DNA from: Mansonella perstans
Taxonomy: Eukaryota > Nematoda > Chromadorea > Rhabditida > Onchocercidae
Length of the DNA: 64,000 nucleotides
Direction of reading: 5' to 3'
NCBI GenBank assembly: GCA_037074765.1
Contig: JBAMDO010000571.1
Coordinates: 558,001-622,000, forward strand
Shown here: positions 11,729-23,917 of the stretch, in pieces
How the letters are laid out: each line of letters opens with the position of its first letter
Numbering within the stretch: position 1 is the first letter of the stretch
Made by a program: the position numbers and the translations under genes
The notes under the pieces: generated by a model
What the model was told of the DNA's origin: nothing
What the model saw: the letters and a program-made list of their open reading frames with translations, nothing else
Database searches by the model: none

Positions 11729-13265
11729 TTATTTTATTTCTATTCATTTTTGTCTATAATTAAAATTGACAAACAATATTGTGTGGGATTCCAGTGATAA
11801 ATAACAACGAACGAATGAAAAATTCAGTTCAAATTTTGGAAATGTTTTAAAATATTCAAACATCCAGGAGGAGTCAGCTTCGGTGGGTTTTTTTTTTGTT
11901 TTTTCAGTAAATGGTAAATGACTGATAATGTTTAAATTCTTGAAATAAAGCAACTAATGGATTCAATCGTTACTGTTTAACATGACGTAAACGTGCTAAA
12001 ATTTAGCAAGCACAAGACCTTTGAAAAATTTCACTGTGATTTTGATGAAATATAAGTTTCAAATTTTAAATCGCAAATCCGGTAATGATTTCCGATTATT
12101 GGTCGTAAGTTATTCTCAACTGATGTAATTAAGCATTAGAATAAATTTAAGCTCAGACAATAAATATAATTTGTTTAACTAAATTAGTTGCTATTGCATA
12201 TTATTTTCCTTTATATAAGAGCTATGTATTTAAAAGTTATTTTTCTGTTATTTATGACTCTTCCAATTTGCAATTTGTAATGCAAATAAATTTCTTCCTT
12301 TGGGTTTTTTAGCATTTTAAAAAAAAAGAGAAAATCTCATCTGGAACTTATCTCTTTTCATAATCTGACATTTCTCAAAAATTTAATGGCAATTCGTTCC
12401 TCAATAGTACATTAAATATAGAGCATCGATATATTTGCTATTATCTAATTCAATTAGATGTTTCTTGATTATTTTGAAGCCAAATTTGATTAAATCATTT
12501 CCAGTTTTTACGCTAATATCGAACATAATAAAAATTAAAAGATCTTAAAGGAGAATTTAGCCCGTCCATAATCATGATTAAAAATAAAAATTTGAATTCG
12601 CTTGTCTTACTATTAAAAAAGTATGATAAAACAATTACACAATTTAATTTAAAATGTCTTCACATCCTCAAAATATTGCAAAAGTACAATCAAATTTTAG
12701 TTAGAGAGGATAAATAAGGCTAAACTTATTTTAGTAAAGCACATCGAAATTAATCTAAAATTCGAAACTGCTGAAGATCAATACTTTGAAATGATGTGCT
12801 TGTGAGGACAAGCATATACTTACAGTAGACGAAGGAATAATGAGCTTAAACAGCGATATGAAATGAGTAACTAACAAGTAAAATTCAAAATATATCTTTT
12901 TGCTCAATCGTGCCAATTAGTCTAAATAATCAATCATTAGCTAAATATTTGATTAAAATGAAGTAATGCAAGCAATTTACAGACAATAATTAGAATTTTT
13001 TTTGCCGCTGTATTCATTGATGAACATGTACTTCACAAATTTTGTTAAAATTTCTTTTTTTCTTTTTTTTTTTAAATTTTATAAGCATTCATCGAAGTGA
13101 AAAAATTTATCATTTATTTAAAATTTATCGACGCACTTATCGATGAATACAATACGATCATAGTTGAAAATATTAGATATTCATTGTGCAAAGTTGAATT
13201 TATAAAAACGAAATATTACTAATCATCATCTTTCTCAGCTTGTATAACTCTAAGCTATACTAACT

Positions 13266-13297
<32 letters not shown>

Positions 13298-16200
13298 GAG
13301 AACAAATAGCAATATTTGAGGTAAAAAACGAAGAGAATTTTTCAATCCACGGATTAAAGAAAAGACCTACAGTTGAATTTAATTAATAAGCTAAACGAAA
13401 GCACATCGTAGAAGATGTCGAATGCAGAACTTTCCAGTTTTTAAGCATCTACGTCTATTAATTTCTTTTATTATTCAGATAACAAAATTTTCATTGCTAA
13501 GGTTCATGATGTCCCATATTGTTTTTTAATGGCGGATGAAATTACGAAAATGAAAATGAATTGAAAAGTAATTATATAAGAAGGTGAAATTACGCAAATC
13601 AACTATCAACTGTGAATCGACAATATTTATTTATTTTTGGAGTAATTATTTAATAGGCATTTTTGGTCAGTGATGATTTAAGAGAAATGTTAAGTACTGA
13701 AGTTTACTTTAAGAGAAAGCCAAAGAGTTTATTGAAAAATAATGTTGATTTTGAGGGGAAAAACAATTATTTTTTCTTTCTGAAAACTTTGGGAGAATAA
13801 GAGCAGACGAGAATAACAGCATGTTCAAAATGATTTTCTATCATAAATAAAGTGCCTAATCTTAGCAAAGATTAAAAACTATGGCTCTCTCATTTCCAAA
13901 GTTGGGACAAGCGCAAATCTACTACGCATATGAATAGCAGCATTTTAATAAAACCGCCCTTTTCAATAAATTTGTTGTGAAAAAGAAACACGCCTAGTGG
14001 GACAATTATACAGATCATCATTATAAGGCTCAGATAAGGCACACATAAACGTACACTTGAAGAGAATCTACAATTTTCATCTGCTAATTTATTCATTTCA
14101 AACTGTATGATGAAAATGAGACTGATTAAATTAATTCACGGTCAACAGATTTTATATTAATAAATTTATTTTTTATATTAAGTTGATCTTTTAGAAATTT
14201 TTTTAATAACATCATATAAATTAGAGTAAGTTAGTTGAGACTTTTAGCTGTAAATATTTTTTTATTAAAGAGAACAAATGATTATAAAACTGAAAATAAC
14301 TTGAAAACACGTTGTTCTTTCAAGCTATTATGAAGAAGCTTAAAATGATTAAAGAAAATGTACTTTAAAAAACGGTTTTTTAAGTTAGGGTTGGGGTAGC
14401 TGCCAAAAATTCGCTAAGTTTTCTAAAAAAAAATAAGTTAACATGTAATTTCAGCGAAAAAATAAATCCTCGAAATTACCACAGTAATTTGATTGCTTTT
14501 CAAGCTTCTTCTGGAAATTTCCAAATAATAAATAAAACCAGTAGAGTTAATTAGCATCAGTTACTATCGGCTTTTATTCAGTTGCAGCCCAAATCCAAAA
14601 CAATTAATTCTTCTAGAATTTGCTTCAACCTTTAAATTTCTCGAATCATTCACATAATAATTATTTTAGCGGTTTTTTGAAAAAAATTTTATAAATTTGC
14701 CTCATTTTAGTGGCTTATTTGGCACAAGTAAAGTTGAGAATCCCATAAATTTGAATTACTAATTATCAAATAAAATAAAAGTTGAAAATTGAGCCAATAA
14801 TTGCAAATTGCTTCCAGAATAATCATATCTTTATGTTAAAATCGTTGATTTTGCAAAATAAATAGAATATGACAGAATTTCAGAAAGAAGCCTCGCATAC
14901 AATTAATATTCCATTAACATTTAAAAAATAGTTATGGAAATTGTAACAGATAGTAGTGGATAAATTGTTGCAATAGTTTCCTATAAGTAGTATATGTCGA
15001 ATAATTGCTATCATTTATATTTCAAATTATTTTCATTATAAAATTGAAGTGCAAATGTACGAGAGATAAGTTGCAGAGGTAAGATGGCATGTTGATAAAA
15101 GGACAGGATGTAATTTAAAAAATGAAATTTTATAAAATCGTTCTGGATAATGCAAAGTAAATTAAAGAGCTGCTGTTATTTAATAATGGCTAGGTCAAAA
15201 CTCTTAGAAGAATAGATCAATGATGCTGAATTTGACGAAGAATCGATAACTGAAAATGAAGTTTAACAGATAGCTTTTATTTAATCTTCCATCTGAATTC
15301 CGCATTTTAAAAAATTAACTAATTAATCATCAATCTTTTATGCAATCAATTTATGTTATAAACTAATTAATCATCTATATGCATTTACGGAGCGTTTTTT
15401 TGCAGAGCAAAAATAAACTCAACTGATTAGAATTTGCTAAACTGCCAGAAAATAGAAATATGCAGCAGATTTGACTAGATTAGAAAGAAGAAAACTTATT
15501 CTTCAAATATTATATATTGAAATGCTTCAAATACAGTACTTTTATTCTCTTGTCTTTTACATAATAAGCTTCTAAAAAGTCGACGAAATGTCAAAATAAA
15601 TGATGTGAGCAGTATTTTGACAGTGCTGAAAATTCAGCGCAGTAACATTAACATTTTATCTGTTGTCGTTGTCGAATGCGATGCATATAAGCTGGAAGGT
15701 TCTTTTTAGAAGATTTATTGTATTCTTTTATATGAGTACTCAACTGGATTTAGTTGGCATTAAATAAATGGTTTCTTTCCTCGAGAAAAAAGAAATCTTC
15801 CCATTTTTCGGGAGGATCTCTGGATAGCTCATTATATGATCTAAGTTGGTCTCATTACATGATTATATGATTATATTATATTATATTATATGATCTCATT
15901 ATATGATCAAATATTTTTTTGAATCAAAATAAAAAGCCTTAAATTAACTAAAAAAAGTGCTGTGCTCCACGAGATAACGTGGCTTATAAAATGTTGATCG
16001 AAAGAAACTCTGCATAATCTTGTGAAATTCTATTCTATTCTCTGAAACTTCTTGATGATTTGCAAACACTCATCAGACGATTTTTAGCTTCGGAAGCTGA
16101 GATTGGCCGATGTTTGCAGCATATTTATTTAATAATAAACCAAACTGAAACAAATACGAACGGTTTTCTTCGCTTCTGTGAGTCATATTTTAAAAATTAA

Positions 16201-19200
16201 GAATGAAAAAACAGAAATCGAAAACTTTCTAAAAAACTTTTCATTTTTTGTCATTTTATTAATAAGAATTCATAGCCGAATGCATCTGCCTTTGATAAAA
16301 TGATTGAGCTTATCATTGATATTTCGTAGCACTGAAATGGAAAACACAAGGAAGGATAAAGCCGAAAGATCAGTTGAATTCAAAATGCGTTGTAGGAGAA
16401 AATAGATTTTGACATAAATATTTTTTAGTTGTTAAAAATTGGACTGCAATTTGACTAATTTCTTTGAATGCTTCAAGTTTTGAAAATATTAAGAAAAAAT
16501 TTGTGATGCGTTTGAGATAGATTACATATAGGATGATAGGCTGTGATAAACTAGTCCTGATAGGCAAGTTCTAAAATAATATTTAGAGGAACTTAATTTT
16601 CTAACGAAATCTAAGAGCAATATGGTAATTTTGATTGGTTTATTGATTGTTGCAAGATAGCTTACATGCTAACAATTTCCACCAAATACTGCGATTGAAG
16701 AACAAAAATTATGGAGAAATATTATTAATATTTTTGAATTGCTTTAGAAAAAGAGCCTGGATGTTTATTAGACTGCGTAATAAGTTTGCCAAGATATTGC
16801 AAAAAATGAATAGTGAGAAGCTAACCACTTTTTCAGTTCAATGGATAATTTCAGAATAACAAGCGAACATAGAGTTTTGGTTGTGTAAATATTTATGCAG
16901 TTTATATGAAAAGTTCAAAAGAAATATTTCCGTTGGCGATGATAATATAGCTTATAATAGCATGAAAGAAAATTACATCGTAAGTGTTGAAAATAGTTTG
17001 AATACTTTTTTTTTTCAGATCATTTCCCTAAGGTTTTTTTTTTTTTTGTTAAATCTGTATCAAAATTTGGCAAATTGATCAGTGAGCTAACCCACTATAA
17101 AAACTTTAATTTATATACTTGGCTTAGCTGTTAATACTTTTTGGTAAGTGAAGTCGAATAGTTTAACATTATATTTCGTCAACATTAATATTCATTTGCG
17201 TATATAAACATATTTAGATAATGACCGTTATTATTGTTGATATTTTTAGTGAAATGTTGAAGATATTCTTTTGGTAAGTGCATGTTTAATTTGGTTGGCT
17301 ATCATGATAATCTGTTAATGATGGATGTAGTGTCACATTAGATATCACTTATTGCTTAGGACACCATCGTCAAATATAACATCTAAAATTCATATGAGGC
17401 AATGTATGATATTCTAAGTATAAACAATAACTATTTTTCAATGTTTAATCAAATAAATTTTTTCTGTTATTATAGAAGTTTGTTTTTAATACATAGGGGA
17501 TTGTAGTTATTCCTCCAATAATTTCTTCTGTGAAATTTGGTGTTAAAACTTTGCATATATTGTATTGATATTAAATTTATGTACTGATATTAAATTTATG
17601 ATAAATTAAATCTGAAAATAATGCACATAGACACCTTCAAACGTTAATCAATAAATTTTTCCGACAAATGATTTTTGAAAAGGAAGTAAGTTATCCATAA
17701 AAGTGTGTTTTTTTTTTTTTTCTATTTTGAAGATATTCGCGGCCTGATCTATGTTTCTGCCAAATAAAAAAGGACAAGTCCATCATTCGAAAATAATATT
17801 GAAAAGAGATTTAATGGGAAGTAATCAATTCTGTTCCCATCGGACATATGGCGATATTTTGCACAAAAATTTTTGAAGTGAAATAGTAAATTATGAGTGA
17901 ATTTGCTGTTATGATGTCTTTGTGTGAATTTTTTTTGAATGTTTGAATGATTTAAATAAAAAGTAAATAATTACTATAGGCGCATAACTAAAAAATATGT
18001 GTAGAATAACTACAGATAAAATCAATATCTTCAATAACAAATTCAGAAATATGTAAGATCGTCATTTCAGTCATTAAGTTGTCAATTAAAAAAATTTATT
18101 AATCACTAATAAAACAATTTTCAAGTTGACATTGTTGTATGTTTTTCAAAAATTGCATTCGATTTTTTGTTTCTATTAATTACAATTGAGAAAAATCACT
18201 TTATTTGTTTCAGCTATGAATGTTATGATATTTGTTAAGAAATAATTTAATTAAAAGTACTGAATTGCATATCAGGCTTAATGCGAATGTTGAGAGAATA
18301 AAGCTTTAAGTGCATGAAAGCGTTGTCACTTGTATTTCAAGGCAATTTAAAAATAGACTGACATAAAGGCATTGAAAATGATAAGTGCGTTGTTAAATTT
18401 TCTGCTATTACCGTTAAAACTATGAATGAATGAATGAGTACAAAGTAGTTTCGAAATTTTAGATAGACAGAATTTGCTAAATGCCAAATGGAGTGAAAAT
18501 TCCACAGGGATTATTAAGATTCAAAGAAAAAAGAGAAAGCTATAGCTAATTATGCTTTTCAGCTTAAAATTGACTGAAACCAAGTTGGGACCATTATATT
18601 AAATAAACTTTGATAAACAATTCCACTATTTAAAAGTCAAGCTTTCAAATACCCTATTTGTCACCGTAAAAACACAAAAATAACTGTCATTGTAAGTTTT
18701 TGTGTGAAGCAAAAACATTTCGATCTCCATCATTGGAACAATACCGCCTCCAGCCAATTAAAAATGATTTTTTTCTTCCTTAGCATTCATTATACATAAG
18801 GTTACATAAGCCGCATAAACGATTTCAGATACGTGGTAACAGCGGGGGACAGATTATTTTTAGCTTCAGCTGAGGAATATTGTTTCGTCAGCGTAAATCG
18901 GCAAAGAATTCCAGAATTGAAATGTCTACGAAATTTTGTAGCACTGCAGTTATGACATTTATAATCGACTTTTGAAAATGATTTGTGGCATTAATTGAAA
19001 ATATTTGGTCGAATTAAAATAATTTCATAAGTGAAATTTATTTTTAGAAATTTTTGCCTTGTGAATCTAAATCGCATTACAAACAATCTTTAGAAATGAT
19101 CAACCAACGAAATAATTTTCTAGCAAATAGCAGAAATTCTGATCTTTGCTGGATATGTCCATTAATCTTCTAAATAAATGCTATTTGATGATTTTTTAGC

Positions 19201-20047
19201 TCACTGAGTTCCGCGGTGAAAGGACAGTTATTATGGAAAAGGTATGCACATACAACCTGTTGATGAATATTGCTTGTAAAGGGCAATCGTCTTTCAAATA
19301 TTTAGCGTACTTGCATTTCTGATGTTACCAGTGTAAATATGCTCGAATAAATCAAACTGTATGAATTGCTTGACGAGCGGTTATCAATACCAAATTGCAA
19401 TTCAGGTTATCAGCTTTTCTGGTTTAGACTGATCCATTTTTTTAGACTAGACCTATTCTCGCAGTAAATTGAGTTTAGAATTGTTCAGGAATCTGATTGG
19501 CTAGGGTTTCCTGGTGCAGTAGTCCTGATTCTTAAAGGAGGTACGTTCGGATGCATAATAATGAATATATTTATCTGGAAAACACTTCACAACTGGTGTT
19601 TTCAATGACTGTAATTGAATAATTGCAGAATTAGCTAAAAAAGAAATTTGTTGCATAAAGTACATATGATTCATTAAAAAAAATTACATTCCAGAAGTCA
19701 ATTCATTTATTACCGTTTTCTAGAAAACTTTTTGTTCCGCTCATTTACGACAACGAATGCAGTATTAATTAAATGAACACCCCATTTGAAAAATAACTGA
19801 ATTTAAATAAGTGGGTATTAAAGAACATTTAGGATGAAACCTTTTAGACTTTTACGTGTCTGATTTCAGTTTAAATAATTTTTCATCTCTAACCAGTTTT
19901 TTAGAATTTTAAATTTATCTTGCAAATTTCAAATATTACTTTCATTAATTGGTGGCTTTTTATCGCTTTTTCTACTTCATCTTTTTAAAAATGAAACGAA
20001 TCGTTTTAACAGAATTCTGCTCAGTGGTTGCTTTCTTGGCACTAAAG
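11729..20047. other. Gene-poor region
   Basis: About 8.3 kb with no exon chain I can support on either strand. It holds a 28-base poly-T tract at 13267-13294, small AT tandem runs near 15866-15905 and short open frames (for example 13890-14096 minus, with one hydrophobic segment) lacking splice partners or domains. Distant exons with long introns could be hidden here. Confidence 0.5.
13267..13294. repeat. Poly-T tract (28 bases)
   Basis: Uninterrupted run of 28 T residues on the plus strand. Confidence 0.95.
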
Positions 20048-20412
20048 TAGAGGTTTCCAACCGGTGATCCACGACAATCGGTTATCTTCAAAAACGACAA
20101 CGCGGTCTACTAGGCGGAACGTGGTAGGTAGAAAGTAGGCGGGATCTTTGTTTTTTAAAACACTTACTTCATTGATTTGTTTTTAAAGGATGCAGTGGCA
20201 TTGATTCAAGTGACACTGATGAAAACCCGACTGAATTTTCCATTAAAAATGTTCTTTTCTATCACGATGTTACTTCTAAGTTTAGATAGTGCTTGAAAAG
20301 TTTTAATTAAAGTTTATTCTCAAATTAACAGAATTTTCCTGTAATTTCTGAAGTTGTCATAAACAGCGAAAATGGTCCCTAGTTAAGATAAAGGTTGGGA
20401 ACTATTGCTCTG
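20048..20412. mobile_element. Decayed non-autonomous hAT-like element (candidate)
   Basis: The left end reads AGAGGTTTCCAACCGG and the right end AAAGGTTGGGAACTATTGCT; in reverse complement the right end gives a GTTCCCAACC motif matching the left. This resembles terminal repeats known from hAT transposons and their MITEs (C-A-G-n-G-n-TTCCCAACC). The interior is more GC-rich than its surroundings near the left end (20070-20150). No transposase frame is present, and no clean 8-bp target duplication is visible, so it would be an old, mutated copy. Confidence 0.45.
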
Positions 20413-21224
20413 AAGGGTGCATTATTGAGATCAATAGTGCTGAAAAATATGAAGCAGCTAGATTATACGCACAAAGAAAAACTATAAATTAATGTGAGAT
20501 CAAAAATTAAATCTTATGCTTAATTCAAAACATAAAATCTGACATTTTATCTGCTTTTAAATGAAGGAATAAGTTCTTACAAATTGGCAAATCATTTTCC
20601 TTCTATTTCATATATTTTGTAAGTGAGACATATTCTTGACGACAAGAATTATCTGTTGAAAAGCATTCATTCGCTAACTGAATTCCGTCTTAATTCTTTT
20701 GAGACTTGTTTAGCGCTAACCTTATCTCTACAAATTTGAATTGATTCAGTAAAGATAAAAGGATTCAAAACTGCATTTAATACAATTTGAAATGATGAAA
20801 TAGAGAAAAGAATGAAATAATGAAAATTTTGTCAAATTTTCCTCACTGACTATGAATCAACTGGATCAATTGGAAGCTCTAATATCTTAACTTCCTTTGA
20901 TAACTCTATAGTTCGATTGAATTGTTACTGAATATGAGCGATTTCTACATAGCTCAAAAGCAGTCTGGGAAATATTCTATCCTCTGCTTGTAAAGCAGAA
21001 AAACGACGACATTAGGCATTTAACGAGTTACTTCGAATATAGAAAGTTGTTCCTTGAAGTTGGATTTTTGACAAATATAACTTTTGTCAAGCAGTACTAA
21101 CAAAGAATGAAACATATTAATAACTTGATTTCAGCGGTCCACCTACATACAGCATCTCTTAACATTTCGATTATTTTTGAATGAAATGTGATGCATGATA
21201 CAAATACAAACATTAGCCTAGCTG
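20413..21224. other. Spacer downstream of the sulfurtransferase gene
   Basis: About 0.8 kb between the hAT-like relic and the sulfurtransferase stop codon. It should contain the 3' UTR; nothing else is recognised. Confidence 0.5.
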
Positions 21225-23917
21225 CTAAAACTTTTTTGGTACAATTTTGAGGAATTCAGGTGCCCGTATAAGCCATTCCGGCCAGGAACCAAAGTAAATA
21301 CTCGAATTGTAGCCACACTTCCTTAGTGCAAACCAAGTTAAGCTTGAACGAATAGCTGATGATGAGTACACGATCACCGGTCGATTCTCGTTCAGTTTTC
21401 TTAAACGAAGTTGAGCTTTCAGGTCCAATTCATCGTGCCATTTCTGATCATGCCAGTCATAAATATCTTTTGTCGGGATATTAATTGCTGATCGGATATG
21501 ACCATATACTGCCTCCGAAGAAATGCCTTCGTATTGCTGAAAGAGAATAGCAGAAATAGTGAAGCAATAAATTGTTGAAGAGATTGAAGTAATATCGACG
21601 AAATATTAACGTCATACATTCATTCAATAAATAATCAACAAAATACTTACTTCACGATCCTGGCCATCTACCAGATCATGCGTCCTCAATTCTGTGTTTG
21701 TAAGAACGTCATCAAAAGTACTAATTACCTGTTGTAAACAATCATTTAATAAAAAGAATTAAATTTTATCAAAATGTATAAGATATTTTAACTTCTATGC
21801 GTGCTTATTTCATAACTTTCTGGTTATGTATCGAATAAACTCATTTGTTTCTCATAGCAAACTAATGGCATCACGCTGGTCACTCATAATGCTTACAGCA
21901 GTATTCCATTCAGCTCGAAAATGACCACTGCGCTGTGGGTACGTGCCATCACCACTTTCCGTCCTGTATTGCGCTGAATTTTTCTTCAGCTTTTTCCATT
22001 CGTTAATGCCACCAGAATACAATGAAACTTTCTGGTGTCCAAAGAGCTGAAGTTGAGAAAGCGAAAATAAAGGATTTAGAGTGATGATTTCTTATGTGAT
22101 GAAATTATCACTGCTGTGTCATAGCAAATTGTTAATCGCATCTAGAAAAGAAACTATTATTGTTAGTTCGTATATTTTAGTAAAATATAATTCCGATTAC
22201 GGAAGGTTAATACCGTAAAGATCCAGAAAGCGTGTGTAGCCCAGACAACTTCTCCACGGTCGTAAATAATTACATAGCAATCTGCATCCACACCTAAACT
22301 TCGGGTATATCGTTGAAATTGGAGCGGATGGATGGGTGCACCGTTTACACTCAGATTTGCAAACTGCAGGAGACGTGCCGATTCAATATGTTCCTCGCGA
22401 TATTCTCTTCTTAAGTACGATTATACATGTCATGTCAAATGTGAAAAGGTCGAAATCAATGCATAATCCGAAGAGTTTAAAAGTGAAACACAGTGAGAAA
22501 CTAACTTTGATTCCTCATTTCGATCAGTGCCTGCTTCAAATAAGCATACTTTTCGCTTTGTAATTAGCAATGTAAGAAGGAAAGTTGCCATAACGTCGAT
22601 TTCTATTTTCGATTTTATTATATTCGAGTCGGAACTAGTGGGTATAAATCCAGTGAAACGATTCTCCTGAGTCTCTACGATTTATTAACTTTTCATGCTC
22701 AAACAAGGTAAAAAACTAGTCTAATTTTTCACTTAGCGTACAAAAAATTAAAAGATCATTTAGAAAGCGTTCCGCTCATAGAAATATCTTTATATGATCC
22801 ATGTTAATGCAAATAATATAAAATAGCAGGAAGATAAGCGCAGCTACCAATTAAATAAAATTAGATTTAATTTAATGAAATTTAAATGAAACATTGATTT
22901 AATATTATACCGATTTTTTATGTCATTTCATCAATTTCATAATTACATACTTCAGAAATAATGGACTGTGGTTTATTTCGGAAATTAGTGTTTTTTTTTG
23001 AGTCCCAAGTTAAAAAATAAGTCAGCGATATGATGAATAATACAATCACTGTAGCCAGCAAGCATCCCATCGACATCAATTTTGAATCGCAATTACTTCT
23101 CTGGAATTCTTGAATTATTCATTTTATCATTTCATTAATTTTCTATGGTTGTTGATCTAATGCTAATCAAATTTTATTACCGACGGCTTTTCCTAGTATC
23201 AATGACATGCCAGTCGGTGTGATTGTCCATGTTCTAAAAATTCAAGGCTACAGCCACTATATTTGTTCACTTTCAATCATTATTTGTAAGTATTTCAATA
23301 TGTTTGAATTCAATTCAATACTAGACATTTTTTTCCATGTAGAAATAAGCTCTTGCCGGTGGGAAGATAGCAGATGGAAGTTTATGTGAAGGCAGAAAAA
23401 TCCGAATTTGTAAAGTTTTAATCAAGCTTTAAGCAAGTCAGAACCTGTTTGTGCTCTATGACAAGACGTGTCGGAATAATTTTTTGCAACGAATTCATCG
23501 GCGGTAGTGGTGGTGGAGTTTGTTTCTTAAATTGAAACTAAATTAAACTGAAAAAAGTTTACCAATTTAAAAATGAACTTCACACTTCAAGTTTTTTAAA
23601 TTTAATGATTTCTAGTTCGAATTAAGAAACTATTGGGATAAAAAACATTAACTTCACTGATGAAAAGCAATTCTTCTGCATTCTTTTTATATAGAAGATT
23701 GTATTTTAAAAATTTATTGAACTTAAGTCATGCCAAATTCGATTTCAAACCGACGAAAAATGAAGACCTGAGAGGAATCAGGTGGTCTTGAATAATAATA
23801 TTCAGGATCCTCGTAATCCTTCTCTAAGATACCGCTGTTACGATTATTTTGACTGGGTAATCCATTCCGAGTTTTATGGGAGGTCTGAGATTTAGCAAAG
23901 CACGGATCACTCGCCAT
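21225..23917 (-). CDS. Two-domain rhodanese / mercaptopyruvate sulfurtransferase-like protein, catalytic Cys replaced
   Basis: Seven exons on minus: 23768-23917, 23445-23525, 23181-23233, 22214-22409, 21897-22046, 21651-21728, 21225-21536; all phases agree, 339 residues. After a polar, proline-containing N-terminal extension of about 60 residues, the first rhodanese domain runs from about 75 to 190 (WHVIDTRKS, EEHIESA, VIIYDRGE, FGHQKVSLYSGG) and the second from about 210 to 335 (DLVDGQDREQYEG, GHIRSAINIP, RPVIVYSSSAIRSS, SWPEWLIRAP). Active sulfurtransferases of this family carry a persulfide-forming Cys right after the VIVY strand; here that residue is Ser294, so transferase activity is doubtful. 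The length matches MPST-type proteins plus the extension. Exon 4 uses a weak TTAAG acceptor. Confidence 0.9.

Noticed and set aside
13890..14096. Small ORF with a hydrophobic segment (minus)
   Set aside because: Single short frame in a gene-poor area with no signal, partner exon or family resemblance.
22971..23103. Possible exon with a transmembrane-like segment (GCLLATVIVLFIISL) ending at GAA|GTATGT inside the sulfurtransferase intron
   Set aside because: The sulfurtransferase exons join in phase without it, and inserting it would split the first rhodanese domain; it may be a chance frame.
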